Positions 8,645 to 19,609 of a stretch of DNA of 64,000 bases are shown one piece after another; within the stretch, counting starts at the first letter, position 1, and each line of letters begins with the position of its first letter. Position numbers and translations under genes: made by a program. The DNA is from Alcanivoracaceae bacterium (GTDB lineage: Bacteria > Pseudomonadota > Gammaproteobacteria > Pseudomonadales > Alcanivoracaceae). The DNA is taken from NCBI GenBank assembly GCA_029212745.1, contig JARGOL010000002.1:21125-85124 (forward strand). Direction: 5' to 3'. The notes under the pieces are model-generated. The model was given only the letters and a program-made list of their open reading frames with translations, ran no database searches and was not told the origin of the DNA.

Positions 8645-9826
8645 TTACTCCTCCGGGTTCGCGCATTCGGCATGGGACGGGTTCAGCTTGCAGCGGATCT
8701 TGCGTTGTAGTGTCAGCATCTCGCTGTGGTAATAGCCACGTTCGCGCAGTTCAATGCGCGCCTGTTTCATCATGTTCTCGTACTCGAGCTTGTCCTGCTC
8801 CGGTAACGGGATGAACCATTTCTGGGGCACCATTGCCTCTTCCCGGGCAATGATTTCCATGATCCGGTCGTAGTGCTGGAGGGTCATCTCGCGGATCAGC
8901 TGTGCCATTTCGTTGGGGAAAGTGTCGCTGTCGCCGACGAGCTGCATGGTGATCTGGGCGAGCGGGTAGTCGATGATACCGCCGTCCGGCTCCATGCCCT
9001 TGTACAGCTCCATGATCTGGTAGGCCATCAGTGGCGCCGCCAGCACGTCCACCACACCGTTGTTGAACATGCCCGGGGCGCGTGTGATATCCGTGGAGAT
9101 GGGAGTGGCGCCGATGCCGGCGATCATTTCCGCCTGGGTCGGGTCGTGTTCCAGCACCGCCACCCGTTTGCCTGCCGCCTTGGCCAGGGTATTGATTTCA
9201 CGGTCGTTGACGAAGGCGTAGGCACCGCCGCCCGGGAACACCCCCATGACGACGAACGGGCCCTGTACCATTTTCGGTGCGGTGTGCGGGTGGGCAACCA
9301 CGTGCAACAGCGTTTTCATGTGCTCGCGCGTGGGTAGCGCACCAATGGCGTCAATGGTGCCGGTGAACAGGTTGAAGTTGCGCGCGCGCATGCCGCTCAT
9401 CAGGGCGGCGTCACAGCGGCCCGATTTCAGCTCATCGGCAAGCACACCTTCGGTGGTATAGGGCACCAGGTCGAGCGTCACGCCCAGTTCCATGGCGCGT
9501 ACCTGCTGTTCCTTGGCAGCGGAAAAGATCGGGCCGTGCCGGCCCACCGGATCCCAGATGCAGATGGTCCAGCGCATGCGCTGGTCCTCGGGCAGGTCCT
9601 GGACACCGGACAGGCGGGACATGGCCTGGATGCGTGTATCCAGGTCCAGGTGGTCATGGCTGTAAACCACCTCTTTCATGAACGCCACCAGATCCGGTGT
9701 GATCTCGATTCCCGGCGCCAGCTGCTGAATGGCGCTCTGGTGGTGTTCGGGCAGACTGGTCACCGGCTTTGCGGCCAGCACGGCCTGGCAGGCCAGAAGC
9801 GCCAGCACCATTGTTATTGTTCTCAT
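8645..9826 (-). CDS. AdeT-like periplasmic solute-binding protein (long form), first of three
   Basis: 393 residues with signal peptide MRTITMVLALLACQAVLAA. Core motifs are CIWDPVGRHGPIF, DELKSGRCDAALMSGMRAR, GALPT and RKIRCKLNPSHAEC, aligned with the copies downstream. The ribosome site is weak (GGGAT). It heads the 8645-7456-6185 run, so the promoter should lie in 9827-9965. A TACACT -10-like element is present there on the minus strand but without a good -35. Confidence 0.75.
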   Translation of the reverse strand: MRTITMVLALLACQAVLAAKPVTSLPEHHQSAIQQLAPGIEITPDLVAFMKEVVYSHDHLDLDTRIQAMSRLSGVQDLPEDQRMRWTICIWDPVGRHGPIFSAAKEQQVRAMELGVTLDLVPYTTEGVLADELKSGRCDAALMSGMRARNFNLFTGTIDAIGALPTREHMKTLLHVVAHPHTAPKMVQGPFVVMGVFPGGGAYAFVNDREINTLAKAAGKRVAVLEHDPTQAEMIAGIGATPISTDITRAPGMFNNGVVDVLAAPLMAYQIMELYKGMEPDGGIIDYPLAQITMQLVGDSDTFPNEMAQLIREMTLQHYDRIMEIIAREEAMVPQKWFIPLPEQDKLEYENMMKQARIELRERGYYHSEMLTLQRKIRCKLNPSHAECANPEE

Positions 9827-9928
9827 GGGGCATCCCGTCTATGGCGGCGATTGATGCGTGACAGTGTAGGGGCGGGGTGTGGGCGTCAGGTTGACCAATT
9901 AGTCGGGCAGCGCAGACGATTCTGTCAA

Positions 9929-9949
9929 CGCGGGGCTGGATGCCCCGCG
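9929..9949 (-). terminator. Stem-loop after yciK, probable weak terminator
   Basis: Perfect 8-bp stem CGCGGGGC / GCCCCGCG with a five-base loop, 16 bases beyond the yciK stop. On the minus strand it is followed by TTGACA and no real T-run, so termination may be Rho-assisted or partial. Confidence 0.45.
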
Positions 9950-9965
9950 CGGCGGCACTCTGGGG

Positions 9966-10733
9966 CTATTTTGGCTGGGCGTCGATGGATGCGCCGTTGA
10001 CGTCAGCGCTGTCCGGGCCGAGCAGGAACAGGTAGGGGGCGACGATGTCTTCGGGCAGCGTCACCGTCTGCGGGTCCTCCCCCGGGTAGGCATTGGCGCG
10101 CATGGCGGTGCGTGTGGCGCCCGGATTGATGGCGTTTACCCGCACCGGGCTGATGTTCTCCAGCTCATCAGCGAGTACCTGCATCATGCCCTCGGTGGCG
10201 AACTTGCTCACCGCGTACGCGCCCCAGAAGGCGCGCCCCTTGCGGCCGACGCTGGACGTGGTGAATACCACGCGGCCGTCGTCAGCGGCCTGCAGCAGCG
10301 GCAGCAGCGCCTGGGTGAGCAGGAACTGGGCGTTGACGTTGACCTGCATGACGCTTTCCCAGCTGCCGTCAGGGTAGCTTTCCAGGGGGGTGATCTCACC
10401 CAGCAGGGAAGCGTTGTGCAGCAGGCCGTCCAGGCGGCCGAATTCGTTGTCCAGCAGACTGGCCAGTTCCTGGTAGTCCTGTGGCCGTGCCACCTGCAGG
10501 TTGAGCGGCGCCAGTGCCGGTTCCGCACCGCCTTCCGACTTGATCTGGTCGTATACGGCTTCCAGTTTCTCCTGGGTCCGGCCCAGTAGCACGACGGTGG
10601 CACCGTGACGTGCCAGGGCCAGGGAAACGGCGCGGCCAATGCCGTCACCGGCACCGGTGACCAGGATCACACGGCCGCTGAGGGCGTCCGCTGCGCAGCT
10701 GTAGGTGATGGCTCGCTGGTTGGCGTCGCTCAT
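9966..10733 (-). CDS. yciK: YciK-type short-chain dehydrogenase/reductase
   Basis: 255 residues of a classical SDR: the nucleotide-binding TGAGDGIG (Rossmann glycine motif) near residue 27, NAS in the LLHNASLLG stretch, a serine in TTSSVGRKGRAFWG, and the catalytic Y-x3-K as YAVSK. The arginine after the glycine motif (GRT) suggests NADP(H). Substrate is not known for the family. The start ATG overlaps the mupP stop by four bases (ATGA), and the order mupP-yciK matches Pseudomonas. It is last in the mtaD-ubiG-mupP-yciK operon. Confidence 0.88.
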   Translation of the reverse strand: MSDANQRAITYSCAADALSGRVILVTGAGDGIGRAVSLALARHGATVVLLGRTQEKLEAVYDQIKSEGGAEPALAPLNLQVARPQDYQELASLLDNEFGRLDGLLHNASLLGEITPLESYPDGSWESVMQVNVNAQFLLTQALLPLLQAADDGRVVFTTSSVGRKGRAFWGAYAVSKFATEGMMQVLADELENISPVRVNAINPGATRTAMRANAYPGEDPQTVTLPEDIVAPYLFLLGPDSADVNGASIDAQPK

Positions 10734-11410
10734 AGGTAATTCTCCGCCAGGGTATCGATCAGGCCATGCAATTCGCTGGCCTGGTGGATGTAATGGTCGG
10801 CATTCCAGTCCTCGGGATTATCGCCCGCATCAATGTAGCCAAACAGGGCGGCCACGGTTTCCATGCCGGCATTGCGCCCCGCTTCAATATCGCGCTGGTG
10901 GTCACCCACATATATCGAGTGAAGCGGGTCGGCACCGACTTGCCGGCAGGCGAGCAACAGGCCTTCGGGATCGGGTTTGCGCTGCTGCACGTGGTCGGGG
11001 CAGATGATGGCGCCGACACGTTCGCCGAGGCCCAGGCCCTGCAGGACAGGTCGCGAGAACCGTACCGGTTTGTTGGTGACGACGCCCCAGGGAATGCCAG
11101 CGTCGTCGAGTTGCTGCAGGACTTCCGTCATGCCGGGAAACAGGCAGCTCTCCACATCCAGGTGTTGTTCGTAGGCGTCCAGCAGGCGGTTGAGCCAGTA
11201 TTCAAAGTCCTCGTCACCCGGCCCCAGGGAAAAGCCCAGGCGGATCAGGGCGCGGGCACCGTTGGATACCTGCTGGCGCACCTGCGCGGCGGACACCGGT
11301 GCGCGCCCGGCTTCTTCAAGGACGCGATTGAGTACCACATAAAAGTCCGGTGCCGTGTCTACCAGGGTGCCGTCGAGGTCGAAATGGACGGAAGGCTTAT
11401 GGGTTTTCAT
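10730..11410 (-). CDS. mupP: N-acetylmuramic acid 6-phosphate phosphatase (HAD family)
   Basis: 226 residues. HAD motif I is [10 protein letters not shown] at residues about 10-19, motif II is VVTNKP, and motifs III/IV are RKPDPEG and [12 protein letters not shown]. By sequence alone it would be called phosphoglycolate phosphatase, Gph. Its place between ubiG and yciK is that of Pseudomonas MupP, which dephosphorylates MurNAc-6-phosphate in the MurNAc-recycling route that bypasses de novo UDP-MurNAc synthesis (and so affects fosfomycin susceptibility). I prefer MupP on synteny; the partners amgK and murU are not in the window. It overlaps ubiG by 14 bases. Confidence 0.78.
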   Translation of the reverse strand: MKTHKPSVHFDLDGTLVDTAPDFYVVLNRVLEEAGRAPVSAAQVRQQVSNGARALIRLGFSLGPGDEDFEYWLNRLLDAYEQHLDVESCLFPGMTEVLQQLDDAGIPWGVVTNKPVRFSRPVLQGLGLGERVGAIICPDHVQQRKPDPEGLLLACRQVGADPLHSIYVGDHQRDIEAGRNAGMETVAALFGYIDAGDNPEDWNADHYIHQASELHGLIDTLAENYL

Positions 11411-12107
11411 TACGGATGCTGGCCATCAGGTAATTCACGGATACGTCCCGGTTGAGTCGATAAACCTGTGTCACCGGGTTGTAGATCATGCCGGTGGTGT
11501 CGGTGACCTGGAGGCCGGCATCACGGCACCAGCCGGCCAGTTCAGAGGGCTTGATCAGCTTGGCGTATTCGTGGGTGCCCCGGGGCAGCAGCCGCAGCAC
11601 ATACTCGGCGCCGACAATGGCAAACAGGAACGCTTTCGGGTTGCGGTTGATGGTGGAGAAGAACACCTGTCCGCCAGGCTTTACCAGCCGGGCGCAGGCG
11701 GCGATCACGGCGCCGGGGTCGGGCACATGCTCGAGCATCTCCAGGCAGGTGACCACGTCATAACCGGCCGGCCGCTGGTCGGCAAGGTGCTCTGCGGTGC
11801 TGTGCAGGTACTCCACCTGCACGCCGGATTTTTCCGCGTGCAGGCGCGCCACGGCCAGCGGTGCCTCGCCCATGTCGATACCGGTAACGGTGGCGCCCAT
11901 GCGCGCCATGCCCTCGCTCAGCAGGCCGCCGCCGCAGCCAATGTCGACAACCTGCTTGCCGGCCAGCGAGACCCGCTCGTCAATGTAGCCCAGGCGCAGC
12001 GGGTTGATGTCATGCAGGGGACGGAACTCGGAGGACGGGTCCCACCACCGTTCGGCCAGTGCCTCGAACTTGGCGATTTCGCCGGCATCAACGTTGTCAT
12101 GTGTCAT
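11397..12107 (-). CDS. ubiG: Ubiquinone biosynthesis O-methyltransferase
   Basis: 236 residues from the ATG at 12107, preceded by CAGGAG; E. coli UbiG is 240. The family signature [11 protein letters not shown] near the N-terminus, SAM-binding [24 protein letters not shown] and the later [11 protein letters not shown] are all present. It performs both O-methylations in coenzyme Q synthesis at the inner membrane. Start and stop overlap with mtaD and mupP, showing one compact operon. Confidence 0.95.
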   Translation of the reverse strand: MTHDNVDAGEIAKFEALAERWWDPSSEFRPLHDINPLRLGYIDERVSLAGKQVVDIGCGGGLLSEGMARMGATVTGIDMGEAPLAVARLHAEKSGVQVEYLHSTAEHLADQRPAGYDVVTCLEMLEHVPDPGAVIAACARLVKPGGQVFFSTINRNPKAFLFAIVGAEYVLRLLPRGTHEYAKLIKPSELAGWCRDAGLQVTDTTGMIYNPVTQVYRLNRDVSVNYLMASIRNENP

Positions 12108-13437
12108 CGCTTGCTCCTGCAATCTTTTCGCCCCAGGCGCGCGCGTCACGGCGCACCCGTTCTTCGTTCAGGGTGGTCAGGCGCCGGTTTGCCATCAGGC
12201 ACTGGCCGGCTACCCAGGTGTGGCTGACCTGGTGTCTGGCACAGGCGTAGACCAGCTGGGCGAGCGGATTATAGACCGGCTGTGTTTCCAGCTCTCCCAG
12301 GTCCACGGCAATCATGTCGGCCTGCTTGCCCGGGGCCAGCGACCCCACCTGCTGGTCCAGGCCCAGCGCCCGGGCACCGCCAAGCGTGGCCATCTCGATG
12401 ATGTCGGCCGCAGGCAGGGCGTCGGCCCGTCCGGCAACGCCCTTGGCCAGCAGGGCAGCCGTGCGCATCTCGCCGAACATGTCCAGGTCGTTGTTGCTGG
12501 CAGCGCCGTCCGTGCCCAGGGCCAGGTTGACCTTGCCCGCCTGCAGGTCGGCCGTGCGGCAGAATCCGCTGGCCAGCTTCAGGTTGGACTCGGGGCAGTG
12601 CACTACCGTGACGCCGTGATCCGCCAGCAGGGCGATCTCGGCATCAGTGAGCTGGGTGGCGTGCACGGCCAGCAAGCGCGGCGACAGCAGGCCCAGTCGG
12701 GCCAGCCGCGCCAGCGGGCGCTCGCCGCTGGCCTGTTCAGCGCTGCTGACCTCGAACGCGGTTTCATGGATGTGCATCATCACCGGCGCATCCAGCTCCT
12801 CGGCATAGGTCACCACGCGGGCCAGCGGTTCATCCGACACGGTGTAGGGGGCGTGCGGGCCGAAGCCCACCTGGATCAACGCCTCATGGCGCCAGTTGTC
12901 ATGGGCGGCAATGGCCAGACGCAGGTAGTCGTCCGGGCCCTGCGCCATGGGTGTGGGGAAATCCAGCAGCGGCGAGAAGATGGTGGCGCGCAGGCCCGCT
13001 TCGTGGGCGGCCCGGGCGATGGCCTCGGGAAAAAAATACATGTCGGCGAAGCAGGTGGTGCCGCCGCGGATCATCTCGGCACAGGCGAAGCGCGTGCCTT
13101 CATGGACGAACTGTTCGGATATCCAGCGACCCTCGGCGGGCCAGATGTGCTCTTCCAGCCATGTCATCAGCGGCAGGTCGTCGGCCAGTCCGCGGAACAG
13201 GCTCATGGCGGCATGGGTATGGGCGTTGACCAGGCCCGGCATCAGGGCGTGGTGGCCCAGTTCCAGGGTGTCGTCGCTGTGCCAGCGCTGGCGGGCCTGT
13301 TCGCTGGGCAGGATATCGGCAATGGCGCCGTCCCGGATCACCACCGCATGGTGGTGGAGAACGTCGGCCGGGCCCTCGACGGGGATCACCCAGCGGGCAT
13401 GGAGGATACTGTCTGCCTGTGCGGGGGAGGGGGCCAT
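12097..13437 (-). CDS. mtaD: 5-methylthioadenosine/S-adenosylhomocysteine deaminase (TRZ/ATZ amidohydrolase)
   Basis: 446 residues from the ATG at 13437, with a CGGAGC site upstream; longer readings extend into the gyrA promoter region. Metal-binding HTHAAM, later histidines in MHIHETAFE and VHATQ, and the catalytic aspartate in [11 protein letters not shown] mark the amidohydrolase family. The orthologous position next to gyrA in P. aeruginosa (PA3170) is a demonstrated methylthioadenosine deaminase, so MTA/SAH deamination is the best call. In Pseudomonas mtnA lies between this gene and gyrA; here it is absent. It is the first gene of the minus-strand operon, divergent from gyrA across 211 bp. 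Confidence 0.85.
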   Translation of the reverse strand: MAPSPAQADSILHARWVIPVEGPADVLHHHAVVIRDGAIADILPSEQARQRWHSDDTLELGHHALMPGLVNAHTHAAMSLFRGLADDLPLMTWLEEHIWPAEGRWISEQFVHEGTRFACAEMIRGGTTCFADMYFFPEAIARAAHEAGLRATIFSPLLDFPTPMAQGPDDYLRLAIAAHDNWRHEALIQVGFGPHAPYTVSDEPLARVVTYAEELDAPVMMHIHETAFEVSSAEQASGERPLARLARLGLLSPRLLAVHATQLTDAEIALLADHGVTVVHCPESNLKLASGFCRTADLQAGKVNLALGTDGAASNNDLDMFGEMRTAALLAKGVAGRADALPAADIIEMATLGGARALGLDQQVGSLAPGKQADMIAVDLGELETQPVYNPLAQLVYACARHQVSHTWVAGQCLMANRRLTTLNEERVRRDARAWGEKIAGASDDT

Positions 13438-13576
13438 GGCGCGCTCCGTCAAGCTGTGGAGGGCGGAGTATACCCTTTTGTCGGGTGAGTGTGCCGTGGC
13501 GGCCACTGCTGCTCAGAAAGTGATCAGCGCGCACGCAGAAAAGCGCCTTGCAGGCCCTCGGAAACGGGTATGCCTG

Positions 13577-13585
13577 TGGTATGAT
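13577..13585 (+). promoter_or_regulatory. Extended -10 promoter for gyrA
   Basis: TGG followed directly by TATGAT forms an extended -10, 64 bases upstream of the gyrA start. No good -35 is seen at 16-18 bases, consistent with an extended -10 type. The divergent mtaD promoter must share this 211-bp gap. Confidence 0.45.
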
Positions 13586-13648
13586 GCCGGGTTTTCGAGG
13601 GACGCCATATTGCGCCCGTTCACAGGTATTTGGGGATAGAACAATCAG

Positions 13649-16291
<2,643 letters not shown>

Positions 16292-16317
16292 CACACTGAC
16301 GAGTAAGGGGTTTGCGC

Positions 16318-17397
16318 ATGACTCGCGCCTATAATTTTTGTGCCGGTCCGGCGGCGTTGCCGGAAGCCGTCCTCAAGCAGGCCAGCGAGGAAATGCTGGA
16401 TTACCAGGGACGCGGCCTGTCGGTGATGGAGATGAGTCACCGTTCCGCGGAAATGGTGGCCATTGCCGAAAAGGCCGAGCAGGACCTGCGTGACCTGCTC
16501 GGGATCAGTGATGATTACCACGTGCTGTTCCTGCAGGGCGGCGCCAGCCAGCAGTTCGCCATGGTGCCCATGAACCTGCTGGGTGAGGGTGGCAAGGCGG
16601 ATTACATCAATACCGGGCAGTGGTCGAAGAAAGCCATCAAGGAGGCACAGCGCTTTGGTGAAGTGAATGTGGCGGCCAGTTCAGAAGATCGCAACTTCAC
16701 CTATGCCCCGGCGCAGGACACCTGGTCGCTTTCCGCGGACGCCAAATACGTGCACTACACCCCCAACGAAACCATTGGCGGTGTCGAGTTCCCGTTTATT
16801 CCGGAAACCGACAAACCGCTGGTGGCAGACTTTTCCTCCACCATCCTGTCGCGTCCGCTGGATGTGTCGCGGTTCGGTGTGATCTATGCCGGTGCGCAAA
16901 AGAACATCGGCCCGGCCGGTATTACGGTGGTCATTATCCGCAAGGACCTGGTTGGCCATGCGCCGGCGGCCGTGCCGGCCATGCTCGACTACAAGACCCA
17001 TGCCGATGCGGGCTCCATGTACAACACGCCGCCCACCTACGCCTGGTACCTGGCCGGGCTGGTGTTCCAGTGGCTCAAGGACCAGGGTGGCCTGTCGGCC
17101 ATGGAGACCTTGAACAGGCGCAAGGCGGACAAGCTTTACGGTTACATTGATGCCAGCGATTTCTACAGCAACCCGGTGCAGCCTGACTGCCGCAGCTGGA
17201 TGAATGTGCCTTTCGTACTGGCCAACGCCGACCTGGACAAGACCTTCCTCAAGGAAGCAGAAGCGGCCCGCATGCTCAACCTGGCCGGTCACCGTTCCGT
17301 GGGTGGCATGCGCGCCAGCATCTACAACGCCGTGCCCGAAGCAGCAGTGGATGCGCTGGTGGACTTCATGAAGGATTTTGAAAAGCGTCATGGCTGA
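16318..17397 (+). CDS. serC: Phosphoserine aminotransferase
   Basis: 359 residues from the ATG at 16318 with AAGGGG seven bases upstream; a TTG at 16312 is less likely. It opens TRAYNFCAGPAALP, typical of SerC, and the PLP-binding lysine is in AGAQKNIGPAG. It converts 3-phosphohydroxypyruvate to phosphoserine and also serves pyridoxal phosphate synthesis. The 3' end overlaps pheA by 8 bases, so it is translated within the serC-pheA-hisC-tyrA/aroA-cmk run. Confidence 0.96.
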   Translation: MTRAYNFCAGPAALPEAVLKQASEEMLDYQGRGLSVMEMSHRSAEMVAIAEKAEQDLRDLLGISDDYHVLFLQGGASQQFAMVPMNLLGEGGKADYINTGQWSKKAIKEAQRFGEVNVAASSEDRNFTYAPAQDTWSLSADAKYVHYTPNETIGGVEFPFIPETDKPLVADFSSTILSRPLDVSRFGVIYAGAQKNIGPAGITVVIIRKDLVGHAPAAVPAMLDYKTHADAGSMYNTPPTYAWYLAGLVFQWLKDQGGLSAMETLNRRKADKLYGYIDASDFYSNPVQPDCRSWMNVPFVLANADLDKTFLKEAEAARMLNLAGHRSVGGMRASIYNAVPEAAVDALVDFMKDFEKRHG

Positions 17398-18475
17398 TAC
17401 GTCCCTGGAATCCCTGCGCGAGCAGATCGACAAGCTGGACAGTGACCTGCAGGCGCTGATCAACGAGCGTGCGCGCCTGGCCCAGGCTGTGGCCAAGGTC
17501 AAGCAGCGTGATGGCGAGGATCCGGTGTTCTACCGTCCCGAGCGAGAGGCGCAGATACTGCGTCGGGTCAAGGACCGCAACGACGGGCCGCTGGATGGTG
17601 AGACGGTTGCCCGGCTGTTTCGGGAAGTCATGTCTGCCTGCCTGGCCCTTGAGCAGCTTACCCGGGTGGCGTTCCTTGGTCCGGAGGGCACATTTACCCA
17701 CCAGGCCGTGCTCAAGCATTTCGGCCACAGTGTCGAGGCCGTGCCACTGGGCGCCATTGATGAGGTGTTTCGCGAGGTGGAAGCCGGTGCCGTGCCGTAC
17801 GGTATCGTGCCGGTGGAAAACTCCACTGAGGGCATCGTCAATCACACCCTCGATACCTTCATGGACTCCAGCCTGAAGATCTGCGGCGAGGTGGAGTTGC
17901 GCATCCATCATCACCTGATGATTGGGCCGCACACACAGCGCGACAAGATTTCCCGGGTCTACTCCCACCAGCAGACGCTGGCCCAGTGCCGCAAGTGGCT
18001 GGATTCGCACATGCCCGGCGTGGAGCGGGTGGCTGTGGCTTCCAACGCCCAGGCGGCCCGGCGCCTGAAAGATGAGTGGAATGCCGCCGCCATCGCCGGT
18101 GAAATGGCGGCCGAGCTCTACCAGCTGGAAGTGATGCAGAACAATATCGAGGACCGGCCGGACAATACTACCCGGTTCATCATTATCGGCCGTCAGGACA
18201 CGCCACCGTCCGGCAACGACAAGACCAGCATCCTGGTCAGCGGCAAGAACCGTCCGGGCCTCCTCTACCATGTGCTGGAGCCGTTCCAGCGTCACGGCCT
18301 CAACCTGACCCGGCTGGAGTCGCGGCCGTCCCGTACCCGTAACTGGAATTACGTGTTCTTCATCGATTTCGAGGGACACCGGGAACAGGAGCAGGTGCAG
18401 ACGGTGCTCAGGGAGCTGGATGAAGACGGCCTGGATATCCGCTTCCTCGGTTCCTATCCCAGGGCGGTACTGTGA
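17390..18475 (+). CDS. pheA: Bifunctional chorismate mutase/prephenate dehydratase (P-protein)
   Basis: 361 residues from the ATG at 17390. The N-terminal AroQ-type chorismate mutase (about 1-85) includes LREQIDKLDSDL and LINERARLA. The prephenate dehydratase domain (about 95-270) has FLGPEGTFTH, VPVENSTEG and the catalytic TTRF in NTTRFIIIG. A C-terminal ACT domain has the phenylalanine-sensing ESRP. It makes phenylpyruvate from chorismate and should be feedback-inhibited by phenylalanine. The ribosome site is weak, and the 8-base overlap with serC suggests coupling. No leader-peptide attenuator can exist at this internal position. Confidence 0.96.
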   Translation: MADTSLESLREQIDKLDSDLQALINERARLAQAVAKVKQRDGEDPVFYRPEREAQILRRVKDRNDGPLDGETVARLFREVMSACLALEQLTRVAFLGPEGTFTHQAVLKHFGHSVEAVPLGAIDEVFREVEAGAVPYGIVPVENSTEGIVNHTLDTFMDSSLKICGEVELRIHHHLMIGPHTQRDKISRVYSHQQTLAQCRKWLDSHMPGVERVAVASNAQAARRLKDEWNAAAIAGEMAAELYQLEVMQNNIEDRPDNTTRFIIIGRQDTPPSGNDKTSILVSGKNRPGLLYHVLEPFQRHGLNLTRLESRPSRTRNWNYVFFIDFEGHREQEQVQTVLRELDEDGLDIRFLGSYPRAVL

Positions 18476-18502
18476 CGGCTGGCGTTATCAAGGGTTGCGG
18501 CC

Positions 18503-19609
18503 ATGAGTTGTGATTTTCGTGCCCTGGCGACGCCGGGCGTGCAAAAGCTGACGCCTTACCAGACCGGCAAGCCGGAAGATGAGCTGCAGCGTGAGCTGGG
18601 CCTGTCCCGGGTGGTAAAGCTTGCCAGCAACGAGAACCCGCTCGGTCCCGGCCGTGCGGCCCTGCATGCGGCTCGCAAGGCCCTGGAGAGCATGCATCGG
18701 TATCCGGACGGTGCCGGCTTCTATCTCAAACAGGCGCTGCATGAAACGCTTGGTGTGGCGCCGACCTGCATAACGCTGGGTAACGGCTCCAACGACGTGC
18801 TCGAGCTGATCGCCCGGGCGTTCACCTTGCCGGGTGATGAAATCGTGTTCAGCGAGCATGCCTTCGCGGTTTACCCACTGGCGACCCTGGCTTGTTCGGC
18901 GGTGCCGGTGGCAGTGCCGGCCCGGCTTTTCGGCCATGACCTCGAGGCCATGGCCGCCGCGGTCACTGAGCGCACCCGGGTCATCTTCGTGGCCAATCCC
19001 AATAATCCCACCGGCACCTGGTTTCACCGTCATGCCCTGGAATCGTTTCTCGAGCAGGTGCCTGAGCGGGTGGTTGTGGTGCTGGATGAAGCCTACTTTG
19101 AATACGTGCAGGAAACGGATTACCCCAACGGGCTCGATTACCTGTCCCGTTTCCCCAACCTGGTGGTGACGCGTACTTTCTCCAAGATCCACGGTCTGGC
19201 GGGGCTGCGCATCGGCTATGGCATCAGCAGCGAGGCCATCGCCGATGTCCTTAATCGCGTGCGCCAGCCGTTCAATGCCAATGCGCCGGCCCTGGCCGCG
19301 GCCCAGGCGGCGCTGGCGGACGAGAGCTATGTCCGTGACAGCCGTGACCTGAACACCGCCGGGCTGGCGCAGCTGGCAGAAGGCCTGCAGGCGCGTGATC
19401 TTCATTTCATTCCGTCAGTGGCCAATTTCCTCTGCTTCGATTGTGGCGCGCCGGCGGAGCCGCTGTACCGGCAACTGCTGGCGAAGGGCATCATCGTTCG
19501 TCCGGTGGCCGGCTATGGGTTGCCAAACCACCTGCGTGTGTCCGTGGGCCTGGCTGAGGAAAATGCGGCGTTTCTGGCGGCGCTGGACGAGGTGTGTGCG
19601 GATGGCTGA
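18503..19609 (+). CDS. hisC: Histidinol-phosphate aminotransferase (HisC2-type, aromatic context)
   Basis: 368 residues. Family motifs KLASNENPLG near the N-terminus, NPNNPTGTW, LDEAYFEY and the PLP lysine in TFSKIHGLAGLR are present. Being inside an aromatic amino-acid operon between pheA and tyrA, it probably also transaminates arogenate, phenylpyruvate or hydroxyphenylpyruvate substrates, as suggested for the Pseudomonas copy in this position (family knowledge). It overlaps the next gene by 8 bases. Confidence 0.93.
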   Translation: MSCDFRALATPGVQKLTPYQTGKPEDELQRELGLSRVVKLASNENPLGPGRAALHAARKALESMHRYPDGAGFYLKQALHETLGVAPTCITLGNGSNDVLELIARAFTLPGDEIVFSEHAFAVYPLATLACSAVPVAVPARLFGHDLEAMAAAVTERTRVIFVANPNNPTGTWFHRHALESFLEQVPERVVVVLDEAYFEYVQETDYPNGLDYLSRFPNLVVTRTFSKIHGLAGLRIGYGISSEAIADVLNRVRQPFNANAPALAAAQAALADESYVRDSRDLNTAGLAQLAEGLQARDLHFIPSVANFLCFDCGAPAEPLYRQLLAKGIIVRPVAGYGLPNHLRVSVGLAEENAAFLAALDEVCADG

